A stretch of 64,000 nt of DNA from Galbibacter sp. BG1 (GTDB taxonomy: Bacteria; Bacteroidota; Bacteroidia; Flavobacteriales; Flavobacteriaceae): NCBI RefSeq assembly GCF_013391805.1, contig NZ_CP058364.1:3291501-3355500 (forward strand). The letters run 5' to 3'. Below, piece after piece: positions 34,764 to 43,979 of the stretch (the first letter of the stretch is position 1; the number at the start of each line of letters is the position of its first letter). A program made the translations under genes and the position numbers. Under the pieces are notes generated by a model. It saw nothing but the letters and a program-made list of their open reading frames with translations. It had not been told where the DNA came from and ran no database searches.

Positions 34764-35088
34764 TCAGTTGTGTTTTGAAGTTAGATATATAAATTAGTTA
34801 GCAACATCTGTAAAAAGTTACAGAAAAACTTATTTTTTCTGAATAAATATGTTATTAACTAGTTCGAATTCTTAAAAGATTTCTAAAAATAAAGATTTTT
34901 TCACAAGGAGCAATTATTTTGTTTTAAAAGTCATACTTCTTAACATTTAGGTTCCATCGAGATTTAAGCTGTCGTATGTATAATTTTTATATTATCATTT
35001 CTATTTTGCAGAAATAGCTGTAAATTGGTGTTATTATTCCCTCGGCCTTCAAAAAAAATTAAAGTTAATTTTAATAGATCCTGTACTT
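34764..35088. other. 325-bp divergent intergenic region
   Basis: It separates the minus-strand tldD and the plus-strand barrel gene. It is AT-rich with no ORF of note. A small perfect inverted repeat, CTGTAA (34808-34813) and TTACAG (34818-34823), lies 45 bp from the tldD start and could be a regulator site or a hairpin in its leader. I see no clear TTG/TAnnTTTG pair in either direction. Confidence 0.5.
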
Positions 35089-36240
35089 ATGAGGCCTAAG
35101 TCCATCCCATTTCTATACTGCATAGTACTTCTGTTTTCGTTTCAAGTAACTGGCTATTCACAATCTAAAAAAAAATTGAGTTTTAGGGATTCTTTGGACA
35201 ATAAGTTTGATGTAAGTGAGTTCCTGGTTCACCCTGCTGGATTTATTCCCATTATACAACCCATTACCGAACCTGCCCTAGGAGATATTGGAATCATGAT
35301 AGCCCCAATTTTTATAAAACCTAATAAGTACCAATCAAAAACAGAGTACATCCCACCAAATGTTACCTCTTTATTTGGAGCCTACACTGGGAACAAGTCT
35401 TATTTTTTTGGGGGCTATCACAGTGCACATCAAATAAAACTGGGTTTTAAATACTCTTTAGCTATGGGCTATGGCTCCATTAATATGAGTTACTACAGGA
35501 AACTCCCCATAATTGGGGATAGTGAATTTGAATTTAATTTTAAATCCTTTCCAGGTTTTGGTTCTATTATGAAGCAAATTGGAGATTCCGAATTTTACCT
35601 GGGCCTGGAATATCTTTTTATGAAAAGTGAAATCTCACCAAATTTTAATGACCCTAATCTCCCCTCCTTTGTAGACCCAAAAGACTTAAATGCCTTAATA
35701 AGCAGTCCAGGGTTGGTAGGCGAATACGATCATCGGGATAACGTTTTTACGCCAGACAAAGGGCTTTACGTAAACGTAGCTTACCATATAAATAGGGATT
35801 GGACGGGTAGTGATTATAACTTTAATGATTTAATGATAATCGCCTTAAAGTACTTTCAACTAAAACAAAATTGGGTTTCGGGAATACGGTTTCAAGCGGA
35901 ATTTTTAATGGGGGATGCACCTTTTTTTGCACAGCCTGGAATAGTTTTAAGAGGTGTTCCCTTAGCGCGCTACCAAGGAGACCAAACTTATGTGCTCGAG
36001 ACGGAACAGCGCTATGATTTTACTAGAAGATGGAGCGCTGTAGGCTTTGGAGGACTCGCTAAAGCAGTTACCGAAAGCGAAAGTTTTGGCAATTCCGATT
36101 TGATTTATAATTACGGTACTGGCTTTCGTTATTTAATCGCTCGAAAGTTTAAACTTAGGGTTGGGATGGATTTTGCATGGTCTAATGATGATTTTGGCTA
36201 CTACATAACTTTTGGTACGGCATGGAATCAAAGGAATTAA
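35089..36240 (+). CDS. BamA/TamA-type outer-membrane beta-barrel protein (surface antigen C-terminal domain)
   Basis: 383 aa. A signal peptide (MRPKSIPFLYCIVLLFSFQVTGYSQ) is followed by a barrel of alternating strands with the Omp85-type ending: SPGLVGEYDHRDNVFTPDKGLYVN, WVSGIRFQAEFLMGDAPFF, GIVLRGVPLARYQGDQTYVLETEQRY and the terminal FGTAWNQRN. The GxPxxRYxG and ETEqRY segments match the bacterial surface antigen domain. It lacks POTRA domains, so it is the short barrel-only form seen often in Bacteroidota. Role uncertain; neighbours downstream encode two lipoproteins. A weak hairpin follows the stop at 36252-36270. Confidence 0.85.
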   Translation: MRPKSIPFLYCIVLLFSFQVTGYSQSKKKLSFRDSLDNKFDVSEFLVHPAGFIPIIQPITEPALGDIGIMIAPIFIKPNKYQSKTEYIPPNVTSLFGAYTGNKSYFFGGYHSAHQIKLGFKYSLAMGYGSINMSYYRKLPIIGDSEFEFNFKSFPGFGSIMKQIGDSEFYLGLEYLFMKSEISPNFNDPNLPSFVDPKDLNALISSPGLVGEYDHRDNVFTPDKGLYVNVAYHINRDWTGSDYNFNDLMIIALKYFQLKQNWVSGIRFQAEFLMGDAPFFAQPGIVLRGVPLARYQGDQTYVLETEQRYDFTRRWSAVGFGGLAKAVTESESFGNSDLIYNYGTGFRYLIARKFKLRVGMDFAWSNDDFGYYITFGTAWNQRN

Positions 36241-36251
36241 TATGCGTAATA

Positions 36252-36270
36252 AATTGCCTCATCGGCAATT
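36252..36270 (+). terminator. Weak terminator-like hairpin after the barrel gene
   Basis: AATTGCC (36252-36258) pairs with GGCAATT (36264-36270) around a 5-base loop, followed by AACTTTT. The stem is short and the T-run interrupted, so termination is uncertain. Confidence 0.35.
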
Positions 36271-36391
36271 AACTTTTAAATACTGTTGTTTTTTTTAGTA
36301 TCTTCAAATTAGAATTATACTCCCCATTAAAAGAAATCTATATATGTTTTGTAAATGAAATACTAAAAATACTAACCTTAAATTCAAGATT

Positions 36392-37174
36392 ATGAATATC
36401 ATTTTAAAAAAAATCAAAATAAAGAGTAATTATGCCATTCTGCTACTTGCATTATTGGCAATTTCAGTGATTAGCTGCAAACAGACCAAAAAAGAAGAAA
36501 CCACTGAGGATATTGAAATTGAAAGTGCAGGTGTAATTGAAGAAGAAGACAGCATGCGAGAGGCTCAAGTACTTTTAATAAATGAGCATCAAATTAATGA
36601 CATGCCACTTACAACCAAAGCCACCATTGATGGAATGGATAATAGTACTGCTATTACCGAGGAAGTAAAGGAAAATGAAACTTATAGCGAATCGATGACA
36701 GAAGCTCCGCCTAATGCTGATTATGAAGTACACAGCAAAGAAGACATACACAGTAAGTTAGAAGCCAACGATTATATAGCTAATGAAATTGAGGTAGACG
36801 AGGCCATTGTACCCTTAGATGAAACTCAAACCATAACTAGTTACAATAAAAAAGGAAAAGAAAAAGATTCCTTACAGGTCGTAAGTGATGGAAATGGTAA
36901 CATCGACCAAATAATTTTTACCCACAGGCATCATAAGGATGTCTATGACGTGCAGGCCGGAATGTCTACAAAAGAAGTTAAAAAACTTAGAAAAGACCTA
37001 AAACACATGGTTAAGCATGGACAGGTGTTTCTCTATGACGATACCTCAAACATCATGTATTTACTGGATGCGAAAGATGCCGAAGGTAATGAAATCAGTG
37101 AAGCTGAAATTGAAACCATGTCAGTACAAGCTATTATTTGGAAAGACAAGAATAAGGACAAAAAAACTAAGTAA
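36392..37174 (+). CDS. Hypothetical acidic lipoprotein
   Basis: 260 aa. A Lys-rich N-terminus and hydrophobic core lead to the lipobox ISVISC with Cys29. The mature protein is strongly acidic at first (KKEETTEDIEIESAGVIEEED), then has a compact C-terminal part (SYNKKGKEKDSLQVVSDGNG, YDVQAGMSTKEVKKLRKDL, VFLYDDTSNIMYLLDA) resembling a small alpha-beta domain. I do not recognise a family. The HAD lipoprotein gene follows 32 bp later on the same strand, so the two are probably cotranscribed and could act together at the outer membrane. Confidence 0.75.
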   Translation: MNIILKKIKIKSNYAILLLALLAISVISCKQTKKEETTEDIEIESAGVIEEEDSMREAQVLLINEHQINDMPLTTKATIDGMDNSTAITEEVKENETYSESMTEAPPNADYEVHSKEDIHSKLEANDYIANEIEVDEAIVPLDETQTITSYNKKGKEKDSLQVVSDGNGNIDQIIFTHRHHKDVYDVQAGMSTKEVKKLRKDLKHMVKHGQVFLYDDTSNIMYLLDAKDAEGNEISEAEIETMSVQAIIWKDKNKDKKTK

Positions 37175-37206
37175 TTATACAAATAGAATAGTTTAAAAAA
37201 TTAAAA

Positions 37207-38277
37207 ATGAAGATCAATACACTTTTAATAGCAAAGAAATTATCTTTTCTTTTTTTGATGTTTTTACTGATTGCAAGTTGCGAAACCAAAAAAGAAGTAC
37301 CGTCTGAAAATGTAAGTACTCCTGCTGAAACAGTAGAAGAAGATCCACTACCCTCTTGGAATGAAGGTTCCAGTAAGGAGGCCATTATGGCCTATGTGAA
37401 AGACATCTCTGATGAAAATAGCTCCAATTTTATCCCTGTCACGGATCGTATTGCAACTTTCGATAACGATGGTACCTTATGGAGTGAACAACCTATTTAT
37501 TTTCAATTCTTTTTTGCGCTAGACCGAATAAAAAAAATGGCAGAGAACCATCCAGAATGGAAAAACAAACAGCCTTACAAGGCAGTTTTAGAAAACGACA
37601 TGCCAACCTTAATGAAACAAGGCAAAAACGGCTTGGTGGAAATAATAATGACAACCCATGCGGGAATGACTACCGACGAATTTGAAACATTGGTGAACGA
37701 TTGGATCTCCACAGCAAAACATCCTGAAAAAGATAAACTTTTTACCGAATTGATTTATCAACCTATGTTGGAGTTACTTGACTATCTTCGAGCCAATAAT
37801 TTTAAAGTATTTATTGTGTCTGGAGGTGGAATTGAATTCATGAGACCTTGGACAGAACGTGTATACAGTATTCCAAAAGAAAACGTAGTAGGAAGTAGTG
37901 TACAAACCGAATACACATGGAACGATGGAAAACCAGAGATAAAAAGATTGGCTAAAATCGATTTAATCGACGATAAAGAAGGTAAACCCGTGGGCATTAA
38001 CAGGTATATTGGTAAAAAACCTGTTTTCGCTGCAGGAAATTCTGATGGTGACTTACAAATGCTACGATGGGCGGATGCCAATAGCTACAAAACATTTAAA
38101 CTTTATGTACATCATACCGATGCCGAACGCGAATGGGCTTACGATAGGGACTCGCATATCGGTCAATTTAACATAGGCTTAGATGAAGCTGAAGAAAAGG
38201 GCTGGACTTTGGTTAATATGAAGGAAGACTGGAAAGTTATTTATCCTTTTCAACTAAACGAAGAAAATGATCAGTAG
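37207..38277 (+). CDS. HAD-superfamily phosphatase-like lipoprotein
   Basis: 356 aa. The lipobox LLIASC gives lipidated Cys25. The HAD core is complete: ATFDNDGTLW (nucleophile Asp86, acid/base Asp88), VFIVSGGGIEF (motif II), IKRLAKIDLI with Lys (motif III) and AAGNSDGDLQML (motif IV). Cap residues lie between. Most HAD phosphatases are cytosolic, so a lipid-anchored, extracytoplasmic form is less common. It probably dephosphorylates a small metabolite in the periplasm or at the outer membrane. It pairs with the preceding acidic lipoprotein gene (32-bp gap). A terminator-like hairpin lies 134 bp downstream. Confidence 0.85.
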   Translation: MKINTLLIAKKLSFLFLMFLLIASCETKKEVPSENVSTPAETVEEDPLPSWNEGSSKEAIMAYVKDISDENSSNFIPVTDRIATFDNDGTLWSEQPIYFQFFFALDRIKKMAENHPEWKNKQPYKAVLENDMPTLMKQGKNGLVEIIMTTHAGMTTDEFETLVNDWISTAKHPEKDKLFTELIYQPMLELLDYLRANNFKVFIVSGGGIEFMRPWTERVYSIPKENVVGSSVQTEYTWNDGKPEIKRLAKIDLIDDKEGKPVGINRYIGKKPVFAAGNSDGDLQMLRWADANSYKTFKLYVHHTDAEREWAYDRDSHIGQFNIGLDEAEEKGWTLVNMKEDWKVIYPFQLNEENDQ

Positions 38278-38410
38278 AAAGCAATTTTTTTCAAGCACTA
38301 ATCTTCTTAATAAAAATAGCGTGTGCATGGAGTCCATTCTGTTTGTACACAACATTGAAAATATAAGCGTAACAACAATTTAAGATAAAGAGATATATTT
38401 ACAAGGGAAC

Positions 38411-38450
38411 ACCAGGAACCTCACCTAATCGAGGTTTCTGGTAATTTTTT
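38411..38450 (+). terminator. Terminator-like hairpin in the 38278-38610 intergenic region
   Basis: ACCAGGAACCTC (38411-38422) pairs with GAGGTTTCTGGT (38431-38442) with one mismatch and an 8-base loop, followed by AATTTTTT. At 134 bp from the HAD gene stop it may end that transcript. A TATATTTA just upstream (one base off the -7 consensus) leaves a short independent RNA as an alternative. I see nothing else in this 333-bp region except the -7 element at 38569. Confidence 0.6.
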
Positions 38451-38568
38451 CTAATGCTCTACTCTTTTCCTCAACGATTGCGCATGGTAAAAACAAATTA
38501 ACCACCGATTTTGTTCCTTTTAATGGCTTAACAGCAATAAAAAAGTTTTAAATAAGAAGGGTAATTTA

Positions 38569-38576
38569 TATTTTTG
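38569..38576 (+). promoter_or_regulatory. Bacteroidota -7 promoter element (TATTTTTG) upstream of the AraC-type regulator
   Basis: TATTTTTG lies 34 bp before the ATG at 38611. No TTG at standard spacing was found. Confidence 0.4.
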
Positions 38577-38610
38577 TAACACTCTTATTAGATTAACTTT
38601 TCTTACAAAA

Positions 38611-39618
38611 ATGAAATTAATTAAAATGGCAAAGGAGAATGTCTCCTCTGTCCTTATGGATATCCAAACTGTTATTGGCGGTACTTTGGAGGTTATTGGG
38701 AACAACAAAGTTTTAAAAGTTGATAATTCCCTTGCCAAAGGAGAAATTAGAGCCTTACATTTATTTGGTAGAATAGAAGCTCTAATCTACGATATTACAT
38801 TTTTTGAAGAAATTAATTATTCGATAATTGAAAAAGACACCAACCTACTCTATTTTTTGTTTTTTCATAAAGGCTTTATTCTTCAAAAATCGAAAGTAGA
38901 AGAAAACTACATCACCCTAAAAGAACTTCACCATAATTTATTTTACTTAAAAAAAGAATTTGAACATCAATCCAGGCTTCCCGCCAATGTACATTTGCAG
39001 TATATTGTAATTAATACCAGTTTGTTGTTGGAAATAAACGACATCGATAAGCCTTTTTTATTAAACGAAGCTTTTAGAAATTACATTACCACCAATTTAG
39101 AGAATGGCTATTTTCATGATGCTGGTGGAATCGACATTGGCGTTAATAATATTGCTAAAAAATTATGGGATGATCAATCTTCGGGAGTGTTAGAACAATT
39201 ACAAATGCATAGTACGGTGCTTCAAATATTGGTAAGTCAAATTAGATATTTCGAAAACACCTTTTTAGCCAGGATTAGCACAACACAAAAGGAATACTGG
39301 AAAGAAATTGAAGCTATCGATCGTTTTATAAATTTACATATCGATAAGAACTTTAATCTAAAGGATTTACAGCTGAGCACTGGAATTAACGGAAATAAAC
39401 TTCAACAAATTATTCATAAAACCTATGGATTAACAGCAAATAAATATATTTTGAAGTTAAAAATGGATTTTGCCGCTTCCCTATTGTTGAATCCTTCTTT
39501 GAATATTTCTGATGTTTGTTATCGTATAGGCTTTAACAACAGAAGCTATTTTAGTAAAAAGTTTTTGGAATACACTGGGAAATCCCCTTCAGAATATAAA
39601 AAGAGCCATTTTGGCTAA
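38611..39618 (+). CDS. AraC-family transcriptional regulator
   Basis: 335 aa. The C-terminal ~100 residues are the double helix-turn-helix DNA-binding domain: IDKNFNLKDLQLSTGINGNKLQQIIHKTYG (first unit) and LNISDVCYRIGFNNRSYFSKKFLEYTGKSPSEYKK (second unit, with the conserved IGF and P..Y). The N-terminal ~220 residues are of the type found in ferri-siderophore or pyochelin-receptor regulators (PchR-like), with no obvious cupin metal site. Ligand and targets are unknown; the gene is convergent with the lipase gene (stops 1 bp apart). Confidence 0.9.
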   Translation: MKLIKMAKENVSSVLMDIQTVIGGTLEVIGNNKVLKVDNSLAKGEIRALHLFGRIEALIYDITFFEEINYSIIEKDTNLLYFLFFHKGFILQKSKVEENYITLKELHHNLFYLKKEFEHQSRLPANVHLQYIVINTSLLLEINDIDKPFLLNEAFRNYITTNLENGYFHDAGGIDIGVNNIAKKLWDDQSSGVLEQLQMHSTVLQILVSQIRYFENTFLARISTTQKEYWKEIEAIDRFINLHIDKNFNLKDLQLSTGINGNKLQQIIHKTYGLTANKYILKLKMDFAASLLLNPSLNISDVCYRIGFNNRSYFSKKFLEYTGKSPSEYKKSHFG

Positions 39619-40476
39619 TTAATACTTTTTTGTTTTTTCCGCTTGTGAAGATTGCAAAGAAGCATCCAACCAAGAAATTACAGTTTCGTAAACATCTTCT
39701 CTCTCCAAGTCATTATGTAGTTCGTGATATCCTCCCTTATAAAGTTTAAAAGTAATATAATCCGATTGTTTAGCGAATGCTTTGCTCGCCCAATGGCTTG
39801 TTATGTAATCGCCCGTTCCATGCAACAAAAGTAAGGGTGTTTCTAATTTCTTAGGATTGTTAAGTGCCCATTCTCCCCATTTTATAAAAGGGAAGGTAAA
39901 ATTAGGGCTTACACGATCATGAACTAGCGGATCGTCTTTATATTTTTCTACTTCTTGCTCATCCCTGGAAATATATTTGGGTTCAATACCACTTGGTAAG
40001 GTTACAAATGGGAAAAAGTAATAAAAAAGCTTTCCTACGGATAATTTCCAAGAAGGTGGATCGAAAGCCATTCGTAAAAACGGACTCGTAGCTACAACAC
40101 CCACAAAATTTGAAGTACGCTGCATTACGTAATTAATAACTACATTTCCCCCTAAACTATGCCCATAAAGAAAAACCGGTAAGTCTGGAAAGAGTTCGTT
40201 TTTCTTTTCCAATATTTCGTCTATACAGTTTAAAACAGCATTATAACTTGGGCAATGCCCTCTCTTCCCTTCAGAATGTCCATGCCCAAATTGGTCGTAT
40301 GATATCACAGCATAGCCAGCATACACCAGTTCTGGAATAATGGATCCGGTATAGCGGCCGCTATGCTCTCCCATTCCATGAACCAAAATAACAACGGCTT
40401 TTGGGCTGTCGCCATGCCAATATTGCCCGAACAAACGCTTGTTACGGTAGTAAAAATCGAAACCTTGATGCTGCAT
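39619..40476 (-). CDS. Alpha/beta hydrolase, monoacylglycerol-lipase / lysophospholipase type
   Basis: 285 aa, no signal peptide. VHGMGEHSGRY (about 33-42) forms the oxyanion region of the Hydrolase_4 family, YDQFGHGHSEG follows, GHSLGG holds the nucleophile Ser107, LLLHGTGDYIT supplies the Asp, and YKGGYHELHND the His. This is the pattern of monoacylglycerol lipases and lysophospholipases, which release fatty acids from membrane-derived lipids. The gene is divergent from the four-cysteine protein across 110 bp. Confidence 0.92.
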   Translation of the reverse strand: MQHQGFDFYYRNKRLFGQYWHGDSPKAVVILVHGMGEHSGRYTGSIIPELVYAGYAVISYDQFGHGHSEGKRGHCPSYNAVLNCIDEILEKKNELFPDLPVFLYGHSLGGNVVINYVMQRTSNFVGVVATSPFLRMAFDPPSWKLSVGKLFYYFFPFVTLPSGIEPKYISRDEQEVEKYKDDPLVHDRVSPNFTFPFIKWGEWALNNPKKLETPLLLLHGTGDYITSHWASKAFAKQSDYITFKLYKGGYHELHNDLEREDVYETVISWLDASLQSSQAEKTKKY

Positions 40477-40586
40477 AAATCAAAAGGGGCATATTAATTC
40501 TCCCCTAAAATCGGAAAATGAAATGAGAAACACTCTATTTTAAAGAGATTATTTTTTATTAAATTGCTAAAAGAAAATATGCTTTT

Positions 40587-41369
40587 ATGAATAAAAAAGA
40601 GTTTTTAAAAATTTTCAATGGTAGCCAATTTATCTCCGGAATTCATAACTATTGCGACCGTTGGTGCGAGCGCTGTAGTTATTCCGAAAAGTGCAGTGTG
40701 TATACGATGGACACCAAAGTACAGAAAGGCAAATCTTCAGAAGAAGAAAAAGAAGCAGTGAAAAATTCCATGGAAAAAACCAATGAAAGTTTATTAATTG
40801 CCCTGGAAATGTTTGAGGAAATAGCCAAAGAAAGTGGAATTGACTTAGAAGCACTACGAATAAATGAAGAAGCTGAAAAACAAAAGGAATTGGAGGCGAT
40901 AGAACATCCAATAGCCATCAACAGTAAAAAATATTCTTATATGGCTTATGAATGGACACAAAAAAATGCTGCACTATTTTATAAGTTCGGGGAAGAATTG
41001 TTAGAAAAAGAGAACCTAGGCATTTACAAAAAGCAGGATACCATTAACCTTCTTGAAATTAATGAAGCCTTGTCCATTATTCAGTGGGATTACCATCAAA
41101 TACACATTAAACTCATGCGTGCCTTGAAAAATAGAGAAGTAAATTGGGAGTTTGAGGATGAAATTCAAAATGATGCCAATGGATCGGCAAAAGTCGCTCT
41201 TATTAGTGTTGAAAGATCTTTAAAATCATGGGAGACTTTACTCGAACTTTTTAACGAGCGAGAGAATGAAGTTTTAGAGATACTAGCAGTTTTAGACAGA
41301 ACTCGTAAGGACATTCTTAAAGAGTTTCCAAAGGTGCGCCAATTTGTACGCCCAGGTTTTGATGAATAA
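40587..41369 (+). CDS. Hypothetical protein with N-terminal four-cysteine motif
   Basis: 260 aa, no signal peptide or membrane helix. Near the N-terminus is C-x3-C-x2-C-x5-C (Cys23, Cys27, Cys30, Cys36, in NYCDRWCERCSYSEKC), which could hold zinc or an iron-sulfur cluster. The rest is helical and acidic (SEEEKEAVKNSMEKTNESLL, IALEMFEEIAKES), with a conserved-looking core (INEALSIIQWDYHQIHIKLMRAL) and a C-terminus ending FPKVRQFVRPGFDE. I think similar proteins occur in other flavobacteria, but no function is known to me. It stands alone between a divergent lipase gene and a convergent GH43 gene. Confidence 0.8.
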   Translation: MNKKEFLKIFNGSQFISGIHNYCDRWCERCSYSEKCSVYTMDTKVQKGKSSEEEKEAVKNSMEKTNESLLIALEMFEEIAKESGIDLEALRINEEAEKQKELEAIEHPIAINSKKYSYMAYEWTQKNAALFYKFGEELLEKENLGIYKKQDTINLLEINEALSIIQWDYHQIHIKLMRALKNREVNWEFEDEIQNDANGSAKVALISVERSLKSWETLLELFNERENEVLEILAVLDRTRKDILKEFPKVRQFVRPGFDE

Positions 41370-41526
41370 AAATGTCTTAATTCGAGCTTGTTAACCAAAT
41401 AATAGGTAAAAACTCGATTTTACAAAGCTTCGACCATACAGCCTTTCCCTAAGCTTACCGTTTGAAGTTTCCAGTTTTCCCGAAAAAGCCCTTTATAAAA
41501 ACTAAAATAATCCTTATTCTTATTCC

Positions 41527-42489
41527 CTATTGTAATGGGTTCGCCCCTACTCCTTCTTCGGTTATTTTTACTGGTAAAATATGGCCGTTATCATCAAATT
41601 TCATAATATCGATACAGGTTTCCCTTGAATTCCCATCGGTTTCAGTAAGCGGTCTTCGATGATACACGATGTAATAAGTGTCTTCATTTGGAACTTTTAT
41701 TACAGAATGATGCCCAGCCCCAGTGGCAATATTTGGATCTTGCTGGAGAATTTTATCAATACGCTTAAAAGGTCCAAGTGGCGAATCGGCAATAGCATAA
41801 GCTACGCTGTAATTAGGCCCTGTCCACCCTCCTTCAGACCACATAAAATAATACTTGCCGTTACGAATAAACATAAATGGTCCTTCCACATAACCTTCCG
41901 GAGTAATCTCTTTAAAGACCACGCCATCTTCAAATGGAATAAAACCTGTAAAATCATCATTTAATTTGGCGATGTTGCAATGTTTCCATCCACCGTATAT
42001 TAAATAATATTGTCCGTCTTTGTCATGAAAAACAAATTGATCGATAGGCTGTGCCCCATTATGGAATTTTCCGATTAGAGGTTTTCCAAGCAAATCTTTA
42101 TAAGGTCCTCCAGGAGTATCGGAAATCGCCACGCCAATTCCTCCCAATTCCTTATCGCTCTGAATGTCATTTGCACCAAAAAACAAATAATATTTTTCGT
42201 CTTTTTCAATAATGGAAGGCGCCCACATGGCTCTTTTCGCCCAAGAAACTTCCGCCGTATCGATAATACGTTCGTGCTTCTTCCATGTTACCAAATCTGG
42301 AGAAGAGAAAGCATCTAAAAATACTTGCTCATCGAAGGGCGCAGAATAGGTAGGGAAAATCCAATATTCCTTATCAAAAATAATTCCCTCAGGATCTGCA
42401 TACCAACCAGGAAAAACCGGATTGTTGTTTTGCGCGGATAAAAAGGCTGTAGTAAATGTAAATAATAAGAGTAGATAATGTTTTTTCAT
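41527..42489 (-). CDS. Secreted glycoside hydrolase family 43 protein
   Basis: 320 aa. The ATG at 42489 gives a signal peptide (MKKHYLLLLFTFTTAFLSAQ); a longer in-frame start would add 27 residues ahead of it and run into the upstream pabB gene. The five-blade GH43 features are visible: NPVFPGWYADPEGI with the base Asp32, KRAMWAPSIIEKDEKYYLFF, and VEGPFMFIRNGKYYFMWSEGGW with the likely acid Glu, plus GAGHHSVIKVP. Such enzymes act on arabinan, xylan or related side chains. It is downstream of pabB by 35 bp on the same strand. No SusC/D or other polysaccharide genes lie nearby. Confidence 0.9.
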   Translation of the reverse strand: MKKHYLLLLFTFTTAFLSAQNNNPVFPGWYADPEGIIFDKEYWIFPTYSAPFDEQVFLDAFSSPDLVTWKKHERIIDTAEVSWAKRAMWAPSIIEKDEKYYLFFGANDIQSDKELGGIGVAISDTPGGPYKDLLGKPLIGKFHNGAQPIDQFVFHDKDGQYYLIYGGWKHCNIAKLNDDFTGFIPFEDGVVFKEITPEGYVEGPFMFIRNGKYYFMWSEGGWTGPNYSVAYAIADSPLGPFKRIDKILQQDPNIATGAGHHSVIKVPNEDTYYIVYHRRPLTETDGNSRETCIDIMKFDDNGHILPVKITEEGVGANPLQ

Positions 42490-42524
42490 TTTGGGTAGTT
42501 GGTTAATTTTGACCTTAAAAGTAA

Positions 42525-43826
42525 TCAATTTTCCAAAGCTTCCCGCATTGCCTTCGCTTTTATAAGGCATTCTTCGTATTCGTTCTCAGGTTTTGACTTA
42601 GAGGTTATGGCACTACCTACAGAAAATGAAATGTATTTTAAATAATCGTTGTACAAAATACTTCTAATGATAACATTAAAGTCGAAATCTCCATTCGGAC
42701 TGAAATATCCGACAGCACCACTGTACAAACCGCGTTTTGTTTCTTCCAACTCTTCGATGATTTTCATGGCTGAAAGCTTTGGTGCTCCCGTCATACTACC
42801 CATCGGGAATGCAGCTTTGATAATATCTACGGGGTGTAATTCTTCTGACACAGTTGCCTTAACTGTAGATATCAGTTGATGCACCTGCATAAACGTATAC
42901 ACTTTGCAGAGCTCTTCTACTTGCACACTCCCTTTAATTGCCACCCGGGAAAGGTCGTTTCGAACCAAATCTACAATCATTACATTTTCCGATCGCTCCT
43001 TTTCATCTTGCTGCAAATCCTTTACCAAAAGCGCATCTTCTTCAGGATTAGAAGCTCTTCGGGCCGTTCCTTTAATAGGCTGGGAAATAATTTCTGTACC
43101 TTTTTTTTTGATATAGCGTTCTGGCGAGGCCGACAAAAGATATTTTCCCTCATATTTTAAAAATGTAGCAAACGGAGGTTGGGAAATTTTATTTAAATTT
43201 TGAAATGTTTTGATGGGATCGATTGCTGTATCCTCGGCATAGAACTCCTGGCAAAAATTGGCCTCATAAATATCCCCTCTATGAATATGTGCCAACATGG
43301 TATTTACCTTGGCAAAATATTCATCTTTGTGGATGCGTAATCTTATTTTAATATCCTCCTTTGCCTCATCAAGATAGACTTCATCATCTAAATAACTAAG
43401 GATTGCTTGGTAATCTTCCTCGATTTCATCATCAATCATCCCTAGATAATGAAACTCTACTCGATCTTCTTTCAACAAAAATAACCGCTTAGGCTGAAAA
43501 AAAAATAAATCTGGAAAAAGAAGTCCGTCGTGGTTTGATGAAGAAAGATTTTCCACATCATTTTTTAAATCATACGTGAGGTAACCAAAAAGCCAATCTT
43601 TGGTAACCGATTGGTATTCCTTTAAATCTTCAAAAGCATTATGGTAATCGGTTTTTATAGATGTAAAGGCCTCTACAGCCAGCAAAGACTCAAAATTACT
43701 GTGAGATTGCTTGTAAAAATTACTGTCTAACCAAACAACTTCATCGAAGTTGGTAGCCCAGTGAAAAAGCTTCTTTTTAAACAGTTCAATATCATTTATA
43801 TTAAATTGTTTAACAGTTCTTTTCAT
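42525..43826 (-). CDS. pabB: Aminodeoxychorismate synthase component I (PabB-type chorismate-binding enzyme)
   Basis: 433 aa from the ATG at 43826; a TTG four codons upstream is disregarded. The chorismate-binding domain has SQPIKGTARR with Lys252, DLVRNDLSRV, MTGAPKLSAMKIIEELE and YSGAVGYFSPNGDFDFNVIIRS. Lysine in PIKGT is typical of PabB (TrpE has Ala in the corresponding PxxGT motif), so the likely product is 4-amino-4-deoxychorismate for folate. The glutamine amidotransferase subunit PabA is not adjacent; it may be shared with TrpG elsewhere. A -7 element lies at 43856-43863. Confidence 0.9.
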   Translation of the reverse strand: MKRTVKQFNINDIELFKKKLFHWATNFDEVVWLDSNFYKQSHSNFESLLAVEAFTSIKTDYHNAFEDLKEYQSVTKDWLFGYLTYDLKNDVENLSSSNHDGLLFPDLFFFQPKRLFLLKEDRVEFHYLGMIDDEIEEDYQAILSYLDDEVYLDEAKEDIKIRLRIHKDEYFAKVNTMLAHIHRGDIYEANFCQEFYAEDTAIDPIKTFQNLNKISQPPFATFLKYEGKYLLSASPERYIKKKGTEIISQPIKGTARRASNPEEDALLVKDLQQDEKERSENVMIVDLVRNDLSRVAIKGSVQVEELCKVYTFMQVHQLISTVKATVSEELHPVDIIKAAFPMGSMTGAPKLSAMKIIEELEETKRGLYSGAVGYFSPNGDFDFNVIIRSILYNDYLKYISFSVGSAITSKSKPENEYEECLIKAKAMREALEN

Positions 43827-43855
43827 ATAAAATAGCAAGTTTTTTAAAGTTGTTA

Positions 43856-43863
43856 CAAATTTA
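43856..43863 (-). promoter_or_regulatory. Bacteroidota -7 promoter element for pabB
   Basis: On the minus strand TAAATTTG lies 29 bp before the pabB ATG at 43826. No TTG at standard spacing is visible. Confidence 0.4.
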
Positions 43864-43979
43864 ACAAAGATTACGACTTTTAATCTAATTATAATTCATA
43901 ATATTGTACTTCAATAATAGACAAACGAACATTTGCATAATGCAACAGTTAGGAAAAAAAATACAAATCATATTTAAGA

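Noticed and set aside
41527-42489. Polysaccharide utilisation locus around GH43
   Set aside because: There is no SusC/SusD pair, sulfatase or other glycoside hydrolase nearby; the gene sits behind pabB alone.
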